Assembly: GCA_005800255.1 (NCBI GenBank)
Contig: SYGW01000139.1
Location: 1 to 7,924, forward strand
DNA: 7,924 nucleotides
Source of the DNA: Nitrospiraceae bacterium
Lineage (GTDB): Bacteria; Nitrospirota; Nitrospiria; Nitrospirales; Nitrospiraceae
Direction of reading: 5' to 3'
Shown: positions 1 through 4,660 of the stretch, in pieces
Layout of the letters: each line of letters begins with the position of its first letter
How positions within the stretch are numbered: the stretch's first letter is position 1
Position numbers and translations under genes: made by a program
Notes under the pieces: model-generated
The model's input: only the letters and a program-made list of their open reading frames with translations
Database searches by the model: none
Told to the model about the DNA's origin: nothing

Positions 1-21
1 AATGGTTCCCATGGTATGCAT
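1..21 (-). CDS. start of an unidentified gene running off the left edge
   Basis: Only seven codons are visible (MHTMGTI), so the product cannot be named. The start is well supported: ATG at 21-19 is preceded by a perfect Shine-Dalgarno AAGGAG (35-30) with an 8-base gap. About 50 bases upstream of the ATG lies a sigma70-like promoter (97-69) that predicts a leader of roughly 40 bases. A second in-frame ATG lies at 12-10 but lacks such a site. The gene is divergent from the GDSL hydrolase at 399. What is seen is the initiation region; that it is a real gene is inference from the ribosome-binding site and promoter together. Confidence 0.6.
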
Positions 22-68
22 AACAGGCGCTCCTTGTTGGTAAACGATGCGATCAATGAACGGTTGCG

Positions 69-97
69 AGAATAACTGTGGGGCTGTGCCCTGTCAA
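69..97 (-). promoter_or_regulatory. sigma70-like promoter for the left-edge gene
   Basis: On the minus strand a perfect -35 box TTGACA (97-92) is followed, after a 17-base spacer, by TATTCT (74-69), which matches 4 of 6 bases of the -10 consensus. Transcription should start near 62, leaving a short leader that carries the AAGGAG at 35-30. Spacing, strand and position relative to the ribosome-binding site all agree. Confidence 0.55.
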
Positions 98-216
98 GAG
101 ATCGGCGGATGCAGGATGCTGAAAAAGCCCGCCAGCATGGAGGCCAGCTCGGGATTGGCCGGCTCTTTTGCGGGTGCGATCGGCTGTGAGCCGCCGTTTG
201 TTTTCGGCTCGTCCAT
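94..216 (-). CDS. doubtful 40-residue ORF, possibly leaderless or a gene remnant
   Basis: The frame starts MDEPKTNGG, is rich in Pro, Ala and Glu, and ends in a short hydrophobic stretch (MLAGFFSIL). Codon third positions are mostly G or C, as in the real genes nearby. There is no Shine-Dalgarno. A TTGACG (252-247), 17-base spacer, TACGAA (229-224) arrangement would place a transcription start close to the ATG, so a leaderless message is conceivable. The C-terminal part is encoded by the half repeat at 112-136, which suggests the tail was acquired when the repeat inserted, or that the whole frame is chance or a decayed remnant. I recognise no family. Confidence 0.2.
   Translation of the reverse strand: MDEPKTNGGSQPIAPAKEPANPELASMLAGFFSILHPPIS
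112..136. repeat. solitary half of the dispersed stem-loop repeat
   Basis: The 25 bases beginning CAGGATGCTGAAAAAG and ending CGCCAGC match the left outer arm of the full repeat at 2281 (CAGGATGCTGAAACAG, then CGCCAGC) with only three differences. The central core and the right arm are absent here, so this is a truncated or decayed copy. It lies between two divergent genes, upstream of the left-edge gene's promoter. Confidence 0.6.
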
Positions 217-333
217 GTAAATATTCGTACCGTGGAAGTGAGGAATCGTCAAGAAAATAGCCGCTCTCCGCGTGCGTTCCGGCGATGAACGGTCGAGCCG
301 TCGTCCCTCGTTCAACGGCCGGAGAGGCGGGCA

Positions 334-363
334 TTGTGAGTCTGCCCTGCGCGTCGGTAGAAT
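334..363 (+). promoter_or_regulatory. candidate promoter for the hydrolase-thioredoxin pair
   Basis: TTGTGA (334-339, 4 of 6 matches to the -35 box) is followed after 18 bases by TAGAAT (358-363, 5 of 6 matches to the -10 box). The predicted start near 370 gives a leader of about 29 bases before the ATG at 399. The same TAGAAT hexamer recurs in two minus-strand promoters of this window (3495-3490 and 4609-4604). The -35 match is modest. Confidence 0.35.
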
Positions 364-398
364 CCGTCGTAGGAGTCGTCTGAGCACCAACCAATACG

Positions 399-1034
399 AT
401 GAAGAACATGATCCACATCGTCTGTTTCGGAGACAGTCTGACGGCAGGGTTTCAATCGCCCTGCGTCGACAATCCGCAGGGAGCCGAGACTCCCTATGGA
501 GAGTTTCTGCAAGCACTGACCGGGCCTTCCGTGCGTGTCTCGGTGAGCGGCCTCTGCGGTGAATTGACCGGCGATATGGTGCGGCGGTTTCGCTCGGCTG
601 TGCTGGTCCATGAACCGGCCTGCGTGGTGATTCTCGGCGGCACGAACGATCTGGGCTGGAATGTCCCGCCGGCGACTATTCTGGGCAATCTTCTCCAGAT
701 GTATGAACTGGCCACAGCAGCTGGAGTCACGCCGGTGCCTGTGACTGTTCCTTCGATCAGGGTGGGCGACGACCTGTCCAGTGAGGAGGGGCGCCGATGG
801 TTTGCCGACCATCTGGATCGGCGGCGTCAGCTTAACGGATTGATTCTCCGTTTCGCCGAATCGAAGGGGCTGGCAGCCTTCGATCTCTTTTCCGCCACAG
901 CGGAGCAGGAGACACAGCAGCTGGCGGCCCAATATTCCAACGACGGGCTGCATCTGACCACGGCCGGCTATCGGCTGATGGCGGAACGGTTATATCGCGA
1001 GGTCGTTGCCCCCCTCCTGGCGAGGAGATTGTGA
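399..1034 (+). CDS. SGNH/GDSL-family hydrolase (esterase/lysophospholipase type)
   Basis: A 211-residue protein of the SGNH hydrolase superfamily, which uses a Ser-His-Asp triad to cleave ester or thioester bonds. The family blocks are visible in order: FGDSLTAG (10-17) with nucleophile Ser13, the block II glycine in SGLCGELTG (probably Gly54), GGTND (80-84) with oxyanion Asn83, and DGLHLTTAGY (182-191) with Asp182 and His185. The length fits the single-domain TesA/TAP-like type. I see no signal peptide or membrane segment, so a cytoplasmic location is likely and the substrate is unknown. ATG 399 is the first possible start (a stop lies at 381); ATG 408 is an alternative, and neither has a good ribosome-binding site. 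The stop codon overlaps the start of the thioredoxin gene, so the two are probably translated together. The family call is firm; the substrate is not known. Confidence 0.9.
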   Translation: MKNMIHIVCFGDSLTAGFQSPCVDNPQGAETPYGEFLQALTGPSVRVSVSGLCGELTGDMVRRFRSAVLVHEPACVVILGGTNDLGWNVPPATILGNLLQMYELATAAGVTPVPVTVPSIRVGDDLSSEEGRRWFADHLDRRRQLNGLILRFAESKGLAAFDLFSATAEQETQQLAAQYSNDGLHLTTAGYRLMAERLYREVVAPLLARRL

Positions 1035-1345
1035 TGCGTCAGGTGACCGACCGGGACTTCGACCGTCTGGTGGCGCAGGCGGAACTACCTCTGTTGGTGG
1101 AGTTCTGGAAGCCCGGCTGCGGAAGTTGCCGATCGTTGATGCGCGAGCTCGAAAAGTTGGAGCAGGAGACGGCAGGCGAGTTGTTGATCGTGACCATGAA
1201 CGTCGAGGAGCAGTTCCAGATTCCCGCGGAGCTGGAGATTACATCTCTGCCGGCCCTGGCCCTCTATCGGCAGGGAACGTTCGAGCGGTTTATCGGCGGG
1301 TTGGGAACGAGCGAGGAGATTTTGAAACAGGTACGGCTGGCCTGA
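1034..1345 (+). CDS. thioredoxin-fold protein with CGSC active site
   Basis: A 103-residue single-domain thioredoxin-like protein, near the usual thioredoxin length. LLVEFWKPGCGSC (20-32) corresponds to the LVDFWAxWCGPC region of thioredoxins, giving redox cysteines Cys29 and Cys32. The cis-proline is Pro73 in ITSLPAL, followed by the terminal strand and helix (FIGGLGTSEEIL). Three features differ from classical thioredoxin: the Trp before the first cysteine is Gly28, the CGPC proline is Ser31, and the buried Asp (Asp26 in E. coli) is Glu23. These would be expected to shift redox potential or partner choice. GTG at 1031 is possible, but ATG 1034 sits 6 bases after GAGGAG (1022-1027) and forms TGATG with the hydrolase stop, so I chose it. 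The role is probably cytoplasmic disulfide reduction; the partner is unknown. Confidence 0.88.
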   Translation: MRQVTDRDFDRLVAQAELPLLVEFWKPGCGSCRSLMRELEKLEQETAGELLIVTMNVEEQFQIPAELEITSLPALALYRQGTFERFIGGLGTSEEILKQVRLA

Positions 1346-1348
1346 CAG

Positions 1349-1360
1349 GAGTCGCGACTC
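1349..1360. repeat. perfect 12-bp palindrome between convergent genes
   Basis: GAGTCGCGACTC is its own reverse complement and lies in the 24-base gap between the convergent thioredoxin-like and gnd genes. A folded stem would have only four pairs around a CGCG loop, and no T-run follows on either strand, so an intrinsic terminator is doubtful. It may be a protein-binding site or chance. Confidence 0.3.
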
Positions 1361-1369
1361 GGTTTGCCG

Positions 1370-2266
1370 TTATGAGCGGCGGACATCATGGCCGCCGAAG
1401 GCGTTGCGCAACGCGGCCAGCATCTTCTCCGCAAAGGACTCGCTTTGCCGCGATCGGAAGCGAGTGAACAGGGCCGTCGCGAGCGTCGGAACCGGGACAT
1501 CCTTTTCGACTGCATCGTCCAGCATCCAGCGGCCCTCGCCGGAATCCTGCACATAGCCTTTCAATTGTTCCAGCCGCGGATCTTCTTTGAGCGCGCCGGC
1601 CGCCAACTCCAAGAGCCAGGAGCGGACGACGCTGCCGTGCATCCAGAGGTCTGCGATCTTGGCGAGGTTGAGCCGGTAGTCGCTTTTCGCCATCAGCTCG
1701 AAGCCTTCCGCATAGCCCTGCATCATGCTGTACTCGATCCCGTTATGGACCATCTTGACGTAATGGCCTGCGCCGACTCCTCCGACGCGGGTCCAGCCCT
1801 GTTCCGTGGCCAGGGTCGTGAAGATCGGCGCGAGCTGTTTCACCGGCGCCTCGTCGCCGCCGATCATCAGGCAGTAGCCGACGGTCAGGCCCCAAATGCC
1901 GCCGCTGGTGCCGGCATCGACATAGTGGATCTGTTTGGTTTTGAGGCCTGCGGCCCGCCGCACATCGTCGTGGAATCTGGTGTTGCCGCCATCGATGACC
2001 GTGTCGCCAGCCTGGAGGAGCGCCGCGACGGCCTGGACTGTGTCTTCGGTCGGTGCGCCGGAGGGGACCATGATCCAGACTGCGCGCGGGGCCTTGAGCT
2101 GGCCGACCAGATCCGCGAGCGAGGAGGCGCCGACACAACCGACTCCGACAGCCTGGTTGACCAGATCCGCCGATCGATCGTAGACGACCACCCGGTGCCG
2201 GTCCCGCTGCAGCCGGGTGACCATGTTCATGCCCATTTTCCCCAGCCCGATGAATCCGATGTCCAT
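1370..2266 (-). CDS. gnd: 6-phosphogluconate dehydrogenase, decarboxylating, short form
   Basis: A 298-residue enzyme that oxidatively decarboxylates 6-phosphogluconate to ribulose 5-phosphate in the cytoplasmic pentose phosphate pathway. The N-terminal Rossmann domain opens with GFIGLGKMG (4-12). The second strand ends VVVYDR, and Asp30 there would favour NAD+ over NADP+ (inference from the general rule for acidic residues at this position). IDGGNT (91-96), the substrate loop GTSGG (119-123) and the catalytic segment KMVHNGIEY (Lys171, His174, Asn175) follow, then the helical C-terminal domain. The length of about 300 residues marks the GntZ/YqeC-like short class rather than the roughly 470-residue form. 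ATG 2266 follows AAGGAG (2277-2272) by 5 bases. The dispersed repeat ends only 3 bases upstream of that site, so the leader must contain or begin within the repeat unless the message comes from the upstream genes. I see no clear separate promoter. Confidence 0.93.
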   Translation of the reverse strand: MDIGFIGLGKMGMNMVTRLQRDRHRVVVYDRSADLVNQAVGVGCVGASSLADLVGQLKAPRAVWIMVPSGAPTEDTVQAVAALLQAGDTVIDGGNTRFHDDVRRAAGLKTKQIHYVDAGTSGGIWGLTVGYCLMIGGDEAPVKQLAPIFTTLATEQGWTRVGGVGAGHYVKMVHNGIEYSMMQGYAEGFELMAKSDYRLNLAKIADLWMHGSVVRSWLLELAAGALKEDPRLEQLKGYVQDSGEGRWMLDDAVEKDVPVPTLATALFTRFRSRQSESFAEKMLAALRNAFGGHDVRRS

Positions 2267-2280
2267 AGGAACTCCTTCGT

Positions 2281-2405
2281 CAGGATGCTGAAACAGTTCG
2301 CCAGCGGCGTTCTCGCCTCGAAAGCATCCTCAACGTAGCCAGGGGCTACGCCTTCGGTGCTTTCATCGGCCACGGCTTTGCAGGACGAACTGTTTGAGCA
2401 TCCTG
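2281..2405. repeat. dispersed stem-loop repeat, full copy A
   Basis: A nested imperfect palindrome of 125 bp. The outer arms are 2281-2302 (starting CAGGATGCTGAAACAG) and 2384-2405, complementary over 22 bases with two mismatches. An inner pair is AAAGCA (2321-2326) with TGCTTT (2358-2363). The core pair is GTAGCC (2335-2340) with GGCTAC (2344-2349) around a 3-base loop. The elements CCTCAACGTA and TACGCCT-CGG around the core, and CGTTCTCG-CTC to the left, recur in copy B at 7424. It lies between two minus-strand genes, immediately before the gnd ribosome-binding site. No ORF or transposase is inside, so it is a REP/MITE-like non-coding element. Confidence 0.85.
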
Positions 2406-2447
2406 CATGAATGTTTTCTGTGGCGGAGGCTCGATGATCGATTTCGG

Positions 2448-2475
2448 AATCCTGTCAGTCGATTCTGGCAGGATT
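2448..2475. other. hairpin spanning the nucleotidyltransferase stop codon
   Basis: AATCCTGTCAG (2448-2458) and CTGGCAGGATT (2465-2475) form an 11-bp stem with one mismatch around the 6-base loop TCGATT. It covers the TGA at 2457-2455. No T-run follows on the minus strand, so it is not a standard intrinsic terminator. It may protect or define the 3' end of the upstream message before the repeat and gnd. Confidence 0.4.
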
Positions 2476-3240
2476 GGGCACGTCCCTAAAGAGAAGATCG
2501 GCCAGATCACGGCCGACGTTGAGCCGCTCTGCCAGGGTCGTGGCAGTGAGGAACCGCCCGGCCAGATCGCCCAGCGTGGCGTCGCGGGAGACGATGAACT
2601 TGAGCGACTCCACCGGCGCGGTCAGCCAGAAGCCCCGCAGCCGGAAGAAGGCGTTGATGGCATCGTCGAAAAACATCGAGAGCAGATACTGCGCGGTGGC
2701 CGGTCTGTCGGCCAGATCCCGGGCCTTCCCCAGCCAGTGGAAACATTCCGCTTTCATGCGGATCTGTTCATTGATGCTGACAGAGGGCGGTCCCTGCCGG
2801 AATCGCTGATTGGCTCGTTCCAGCAGTTTGGCGCCGAGGCCTTCGTGGTCGAAGAGGATGCGGGCTTTGCGGAGGAGCGAGGGGAGGCGCGGTGAATAGG
2901 GCAAGTCCTCTTCCATTTCGCGATATCCGCGGTACCGGATGTCGGCCAGGCGATCGGCGACACGGACGATCTCGTGGCCGTCGGCCTGTCCTTTGACGAG
3001 CGCAATGAGATCGATGTCGCTGTGCGTCGTGATGGCGCGCCGCACGCTGGATCCCACCAGGATCACGCTGACGAGATCGCCTCCGCGGCGGCCGCGGACA
3101 TGGCGCAAGGCAATGGTCACCAACTCTTCGTAGCCCGGTTCGACGATCGGGTCCGGCTGCTCCGGCGGCTCCGGCATGGCGAGCAGTTCGGCGTTCAATT
3201 CTTCTGAAGTGGGGGTCTGATGCGTGACGGGGCTATCCAT
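2455..3240 (-). CDS. nucleotidyltransferase-fold protein with helical C-terminal domain
   Basis: A 261-residue protein with a DNA polymerase beta-type nucleotidyltransferase core. Strand and helix VSVILVGSSVRRAITTHSD is followed by IDLIAL, giving the signature GSS (63-65) plus Asp75 and Asp77, the metal-binding pair. The third acidic residue cannot be placed with certainty. The first 35 residues are Pro/Glu-rich and probably disordered. From about residue 155 to 255 the chain is helical and aromatic-rich (AECFHWLGKARDLAD, LLSMFFDDAINAFFRLRGFWL), resembling the helical bundle attached to aminoglycoside-type nucleotidyltransferases. I see no RxxxxH of the HEPN toxins. A longer frame extends to 3393, but ATG 3240 lies 2 bases after the stop of the 75-residue gene (TAA-AC-ATG) with a weak AGGGA upstream, which argues for coupled translation from that start. 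The substrate is unknown: a small molecule, RNA or protein could be modified. Confidence 0.8.
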   Translation of the reverse strand: MDSPVTHQTPTSEELNAELLAMPEPPEQPDPIVEPGYEELVTIALRHVRGRRGGDLVSVILVGSSVRRAITTHSDIDLIALVKGQADGHEIVRVADRLADIRYRGYREMEEDLPYSPRLPSLLRKARILFDHEGLGAKLLERANQRFRQGPPSVSINEQIRMKAECFHWLGKARDLADRPATAQYLLSMFFDDAINAFFRLRGFWLTAPVESLKFIVSRDATLGDLAGRFLTATTLAERLNVGRDLADLLFRDVPNPARID

Positions 3241-3242
3241 GT

Positions 3243-3470
3243 TTAGGTTCCCTGTGCGAGCTGAATATGTTTCGGGAGCGATCCCAGCCAGTCTTCGAAC
3301 GGTTGATCCGCATCGACGATGATTTCCAGTTTGCCATTGGCTAACTTCCGGACGAGGCCCGGGCTTTCCGGAGACAAGGGAATCTCCACCCACTCGCGGT
3401 TCAGGCCGAGCGAGTCGGTGACATCCAGGATCCGGCTGATCTGTTTGAACGAGACCACGTCTAACGGCAT
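3243..3470 (-). CDS. 75-residue protein of unknown function
   Basis: I do not recognise this family. The protein (MPLDVVSFKQISRIL...LAQGT) is small, soluble and probably a compact alpha/beta fold: an N-terminal helix, an amphipathic strand region REWVEIPL, then GKLEIIVDADQPFEDWLGSLPKHI. The IIVDAD-PFEDW segment faintly recalls the stretch before the HExxH motif in ImmA-like proteases, but no HExxH is present, so I give that no weight. The frame is open to 3518, but the extra N-terminus coincides with a strong promoter (3518-3490). ATG 3470 has GGAG 5 bases upstream, so I start there. The gene ends 2 bases before the nucleotidyltransferase ATG, so the pair probably shares a message and may act together. 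Confidence 0.75.
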   Translation of the reverse strand: MPLDVVSFKQISRILDVTDSLGLNREWVEIPLSPESPGLVRKLANGKLEIIVDADQPFEDWLGSLPKHIQLAQGT

Positions 3471-3489
3471 TGCTGCTCCATTACGAGGC

Positions 3490-3518
3490 ATTCTAGATTT
3501 CAGTGGGGGAGGTGTCAA
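3490..3518 (-). promoter_or_regulatory. strong sigma70-like promoter for the small protein and nucleotidyltransferase
   Basis: A perfect -35 TTGACA (3518-3513), an exact 17-base spacer and TAGAAT (3495-3490, 5 of 6) lie on the minus strand. The predicted start near 3483 gives a leader of about 13 bases that contains the GGAG of the 75-residue gene. This is the best-matching promoter in the window. It lies immediately after the threonine aldolase stop codon, so the pair can be transcribed apart from the aldolase. Confidence 0.65.
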
Positions 3519-3530
3519 TGAGCGGGAGGC

Positions 3531-4562
3531 TCATGCTTCCAGCACACGGGCGAAGATTTCGCAGGCTTGATCGGTCATGGCGCTGGAGACATCCAGGTGG
3601 GTGACGGCGCGGAAGCTGGTTCCACCGAGAGCGTTGATCAAAAGCCCCTCCTGTTTCAGGGCTGCGACCAGCGCCGGGGGCGTGAGTCTGTGGCCGATGA
3701 CGTCGAAAATGATGATGTTGGTATCGACGTCTTGCGGGCTGATCCTGACCGTGGGGATCTGTTGCAGCCGCCGCGCCAGCTTCTTGGCATGGTCATGGTC
3801 TAGTTTCAATCGCGCGACATGGTGCTCCAGCGCATAGATGCCGGCAGCGGCCAGGATACCGGACTGTCTCATGGCCCCGCCGTACATCCGGCGCAGCCGC
3901 TTGGCCCTCTCGAGGAGCGTCAGGTCGTTCATCATGAGGAGCGCGCCGGCCGGCGCTCCCAGGCCCTTCGAGAGACAGACCGATAGGGTGTCGAAGTGCT
4001 GGGCATAGGAGGCAGGCGGCAGAGTGGTGGCGGCGATGGCATTGAACAGCCTGGCCCCGTCCAGATGCATCGGGATACGGTGGGTATTTGCCACGGCGCG
4101 AATCCGTTCAATCGTGGCCAGCGGATAAATCGTGCCGCCCCCGCTGTTATGGGTGTTCTCCAGACAGATCAAGCCCGTTTGAATCGTGTAGGGGTCCGTG
4201 GGGCGGATGGCCGCCTCCACCTGTTCGGCTGAGATGAGGCCCCGGTTTCCCACGATCCAATGGAGCTGGACTCCGGCCAGCGCTCCTGCTGCCCCCTGCT
4301 CGTATCGGACGATATGGGCCTTGCTCTCAACAATGACTTCCTGGCCCGGTTGCGTGTGGAGGCGAATGGCGAGTTGATTGCCCATGGTGCCGGAGGGCAC
4401 GAAGATCGCGGCTTTCTTCCCGAACATCGCCGCCGCTATCTCCTGGAGGCGGTTCACGGTGGGATCTTCGCCATAGACATCGTCTCCCACCTCCGCGCTG
4501 GCCATGGCCTTGCGCATGGCATCGGTGGGTTTCGTGACGGTATCGCTGCGTAAATCGATCAT
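3531..4562 (-). CDS. ltaE: low-specificity L-threonine aldolase
   Basis: A 343-residue PLP enzyme of the fold-type I beta-eliminating lyase family that splits L-threonine or allo-threonine into glycine and acetaldehyde in the cytoplasm. The N-terminus [13 protein letters not shown] is the family hallmark. Then come [15 protein letters not shown] (26-40), [12 protein letters not shown] (54-65) for phosphate binding, His83 that stacks on the cofactor, ENTHNSGGG (135-143), LDGARLFNA (167-175) with Asp168 and Arg171, and [10 protein letters not shown] (197-206) with Schiff-base Lys199. The length is normal. The frame is open 17 codons further to a TTG at 4613, but homologues begin at MIDLRSDT and a TAGAAT -10 box falls inside that extension, so ATG 4562 is chosen despite a weak ribosome-binding site. 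A 6-bp hairpin (3518-3534) overlaps the stop. Divergent from the transporter gene. Confidence 0.95.
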   Translation of the reverse strand: MIDLRSDTVTKPTDAMRKAMASAEVGDDVYGEDPTVNRLQEIAAAMFGKKAAIFVPSGTMGNQLAIRLHTQPGQEVIVESKAHIVRYEQGAAGALAGVQLHWIVGNRGLISAEQVEAAIRPTDPYTIQTGLICLENTHNSGGGTIYPLATIERIRAVANTHRIPMHLDGARLFNAIAATTLPPASYAQHFDTLSVCLSKGLGAPAGALLMMNDLTLLERAKRLRRMYGGAMRQSGILAAAGIYALEHHVARLKLDHDHAKKLARRLQQIPTVRISPQDVDTNIIIFDVIGHRLTPPALVAALKQEGLLINALGGTSFRAVTHLDVSSAMTDQACEIFARVLEA

Positions 4563-4603
4563 GGAATATGCGTGAGCCTGCCCCACGTCCTTTGGTTCGG
4601 CGC

Positions 4604-4612
4604 ATTCTAGCA
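4604..4612 (-). promoter_or_regulatory. candidate extended -10 promoter for the threonine aldolase
   Basis: TGCTAGAAT on the minus strand combines a TGN extension with TAGAAT, the -10 hexamer also seen upstream of the 75-residue gene. No good -35 box is found 17 bases further upstream, which extended -10 promoters can tolerate. The predicted start near 4597 gives a leader of about 35 bases to the ATG at 4562. Confidence 0.4.
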
Positions 4613-4660
4613 AATTTTCCCCTTGCGCGGGAGACGGGGGCCTCGTCAGGATGCGGTTCT

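Larger units (their letters stand above)
98..398. other. divergent intergenic region
   Basis: About 300 bases lie between the left-edge minus-strand gene and the GDSL hydrolase. They hold half of a dispersed repeat (112-136), a doubtful 40-codon minus-strand ORF (94-216) and a candidate plus-strand promoter (334-363). A 121-codon minus-strand reading frame (53-418) begins with a hydrophobic stretch, MWIMFFIVLVGA. It has no ribosome-binding site, overlaps the hydrolase start, and runs through both the repeat half and the promoter of the next gene, so I do not treat it as a gene. Nothing else is recognisable. Confidence 0.6.

Noticed and set aside
53..418. 121-codon minus-strand reading frame starting MWIMFFIVLVGA
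   Set aside because: It has no ribosome-binding site, overlaps the start of the GDSL hydrolase, and reads through the half repeat and through the promoter of the left-edge gene. Its later part has no protein-like character.
1349..1360. GAGTCGCGACTC as a bidirectional terminator for the convergent genes
   Set aside because: It can form only four stem pairs around a CGCG loop and has no T-run on either side; kept only as a low-confidence palindrome.
1388..2338. 316-codon plus-strand open frame opposite gnd
   Set aside because: It is a GC-rich antisense shadow of gnd. It runs into the repeat and shows no domain or ribosome-binding site, while the minus-strand frame has every 6-phosphogluconate dehydrogenase motif.
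3241..3393. N-terminal extension of the nucleotidyltransferase to 3393
   Set aside because: It lies entirely over the 75-residue gene in another frame. The start at 3240, 2 bases after that gene's stop, is the natural one.
3518..3534. Perfect 6-bp hairpin (ATGAGC, loop GGGAG, GCTCAT) at the threonine aldolase stop, as a terminator
   Set aside because: The stem is short and no T-run follows on the minus strand; the next bases belong to the TTGACA of the following promoter.
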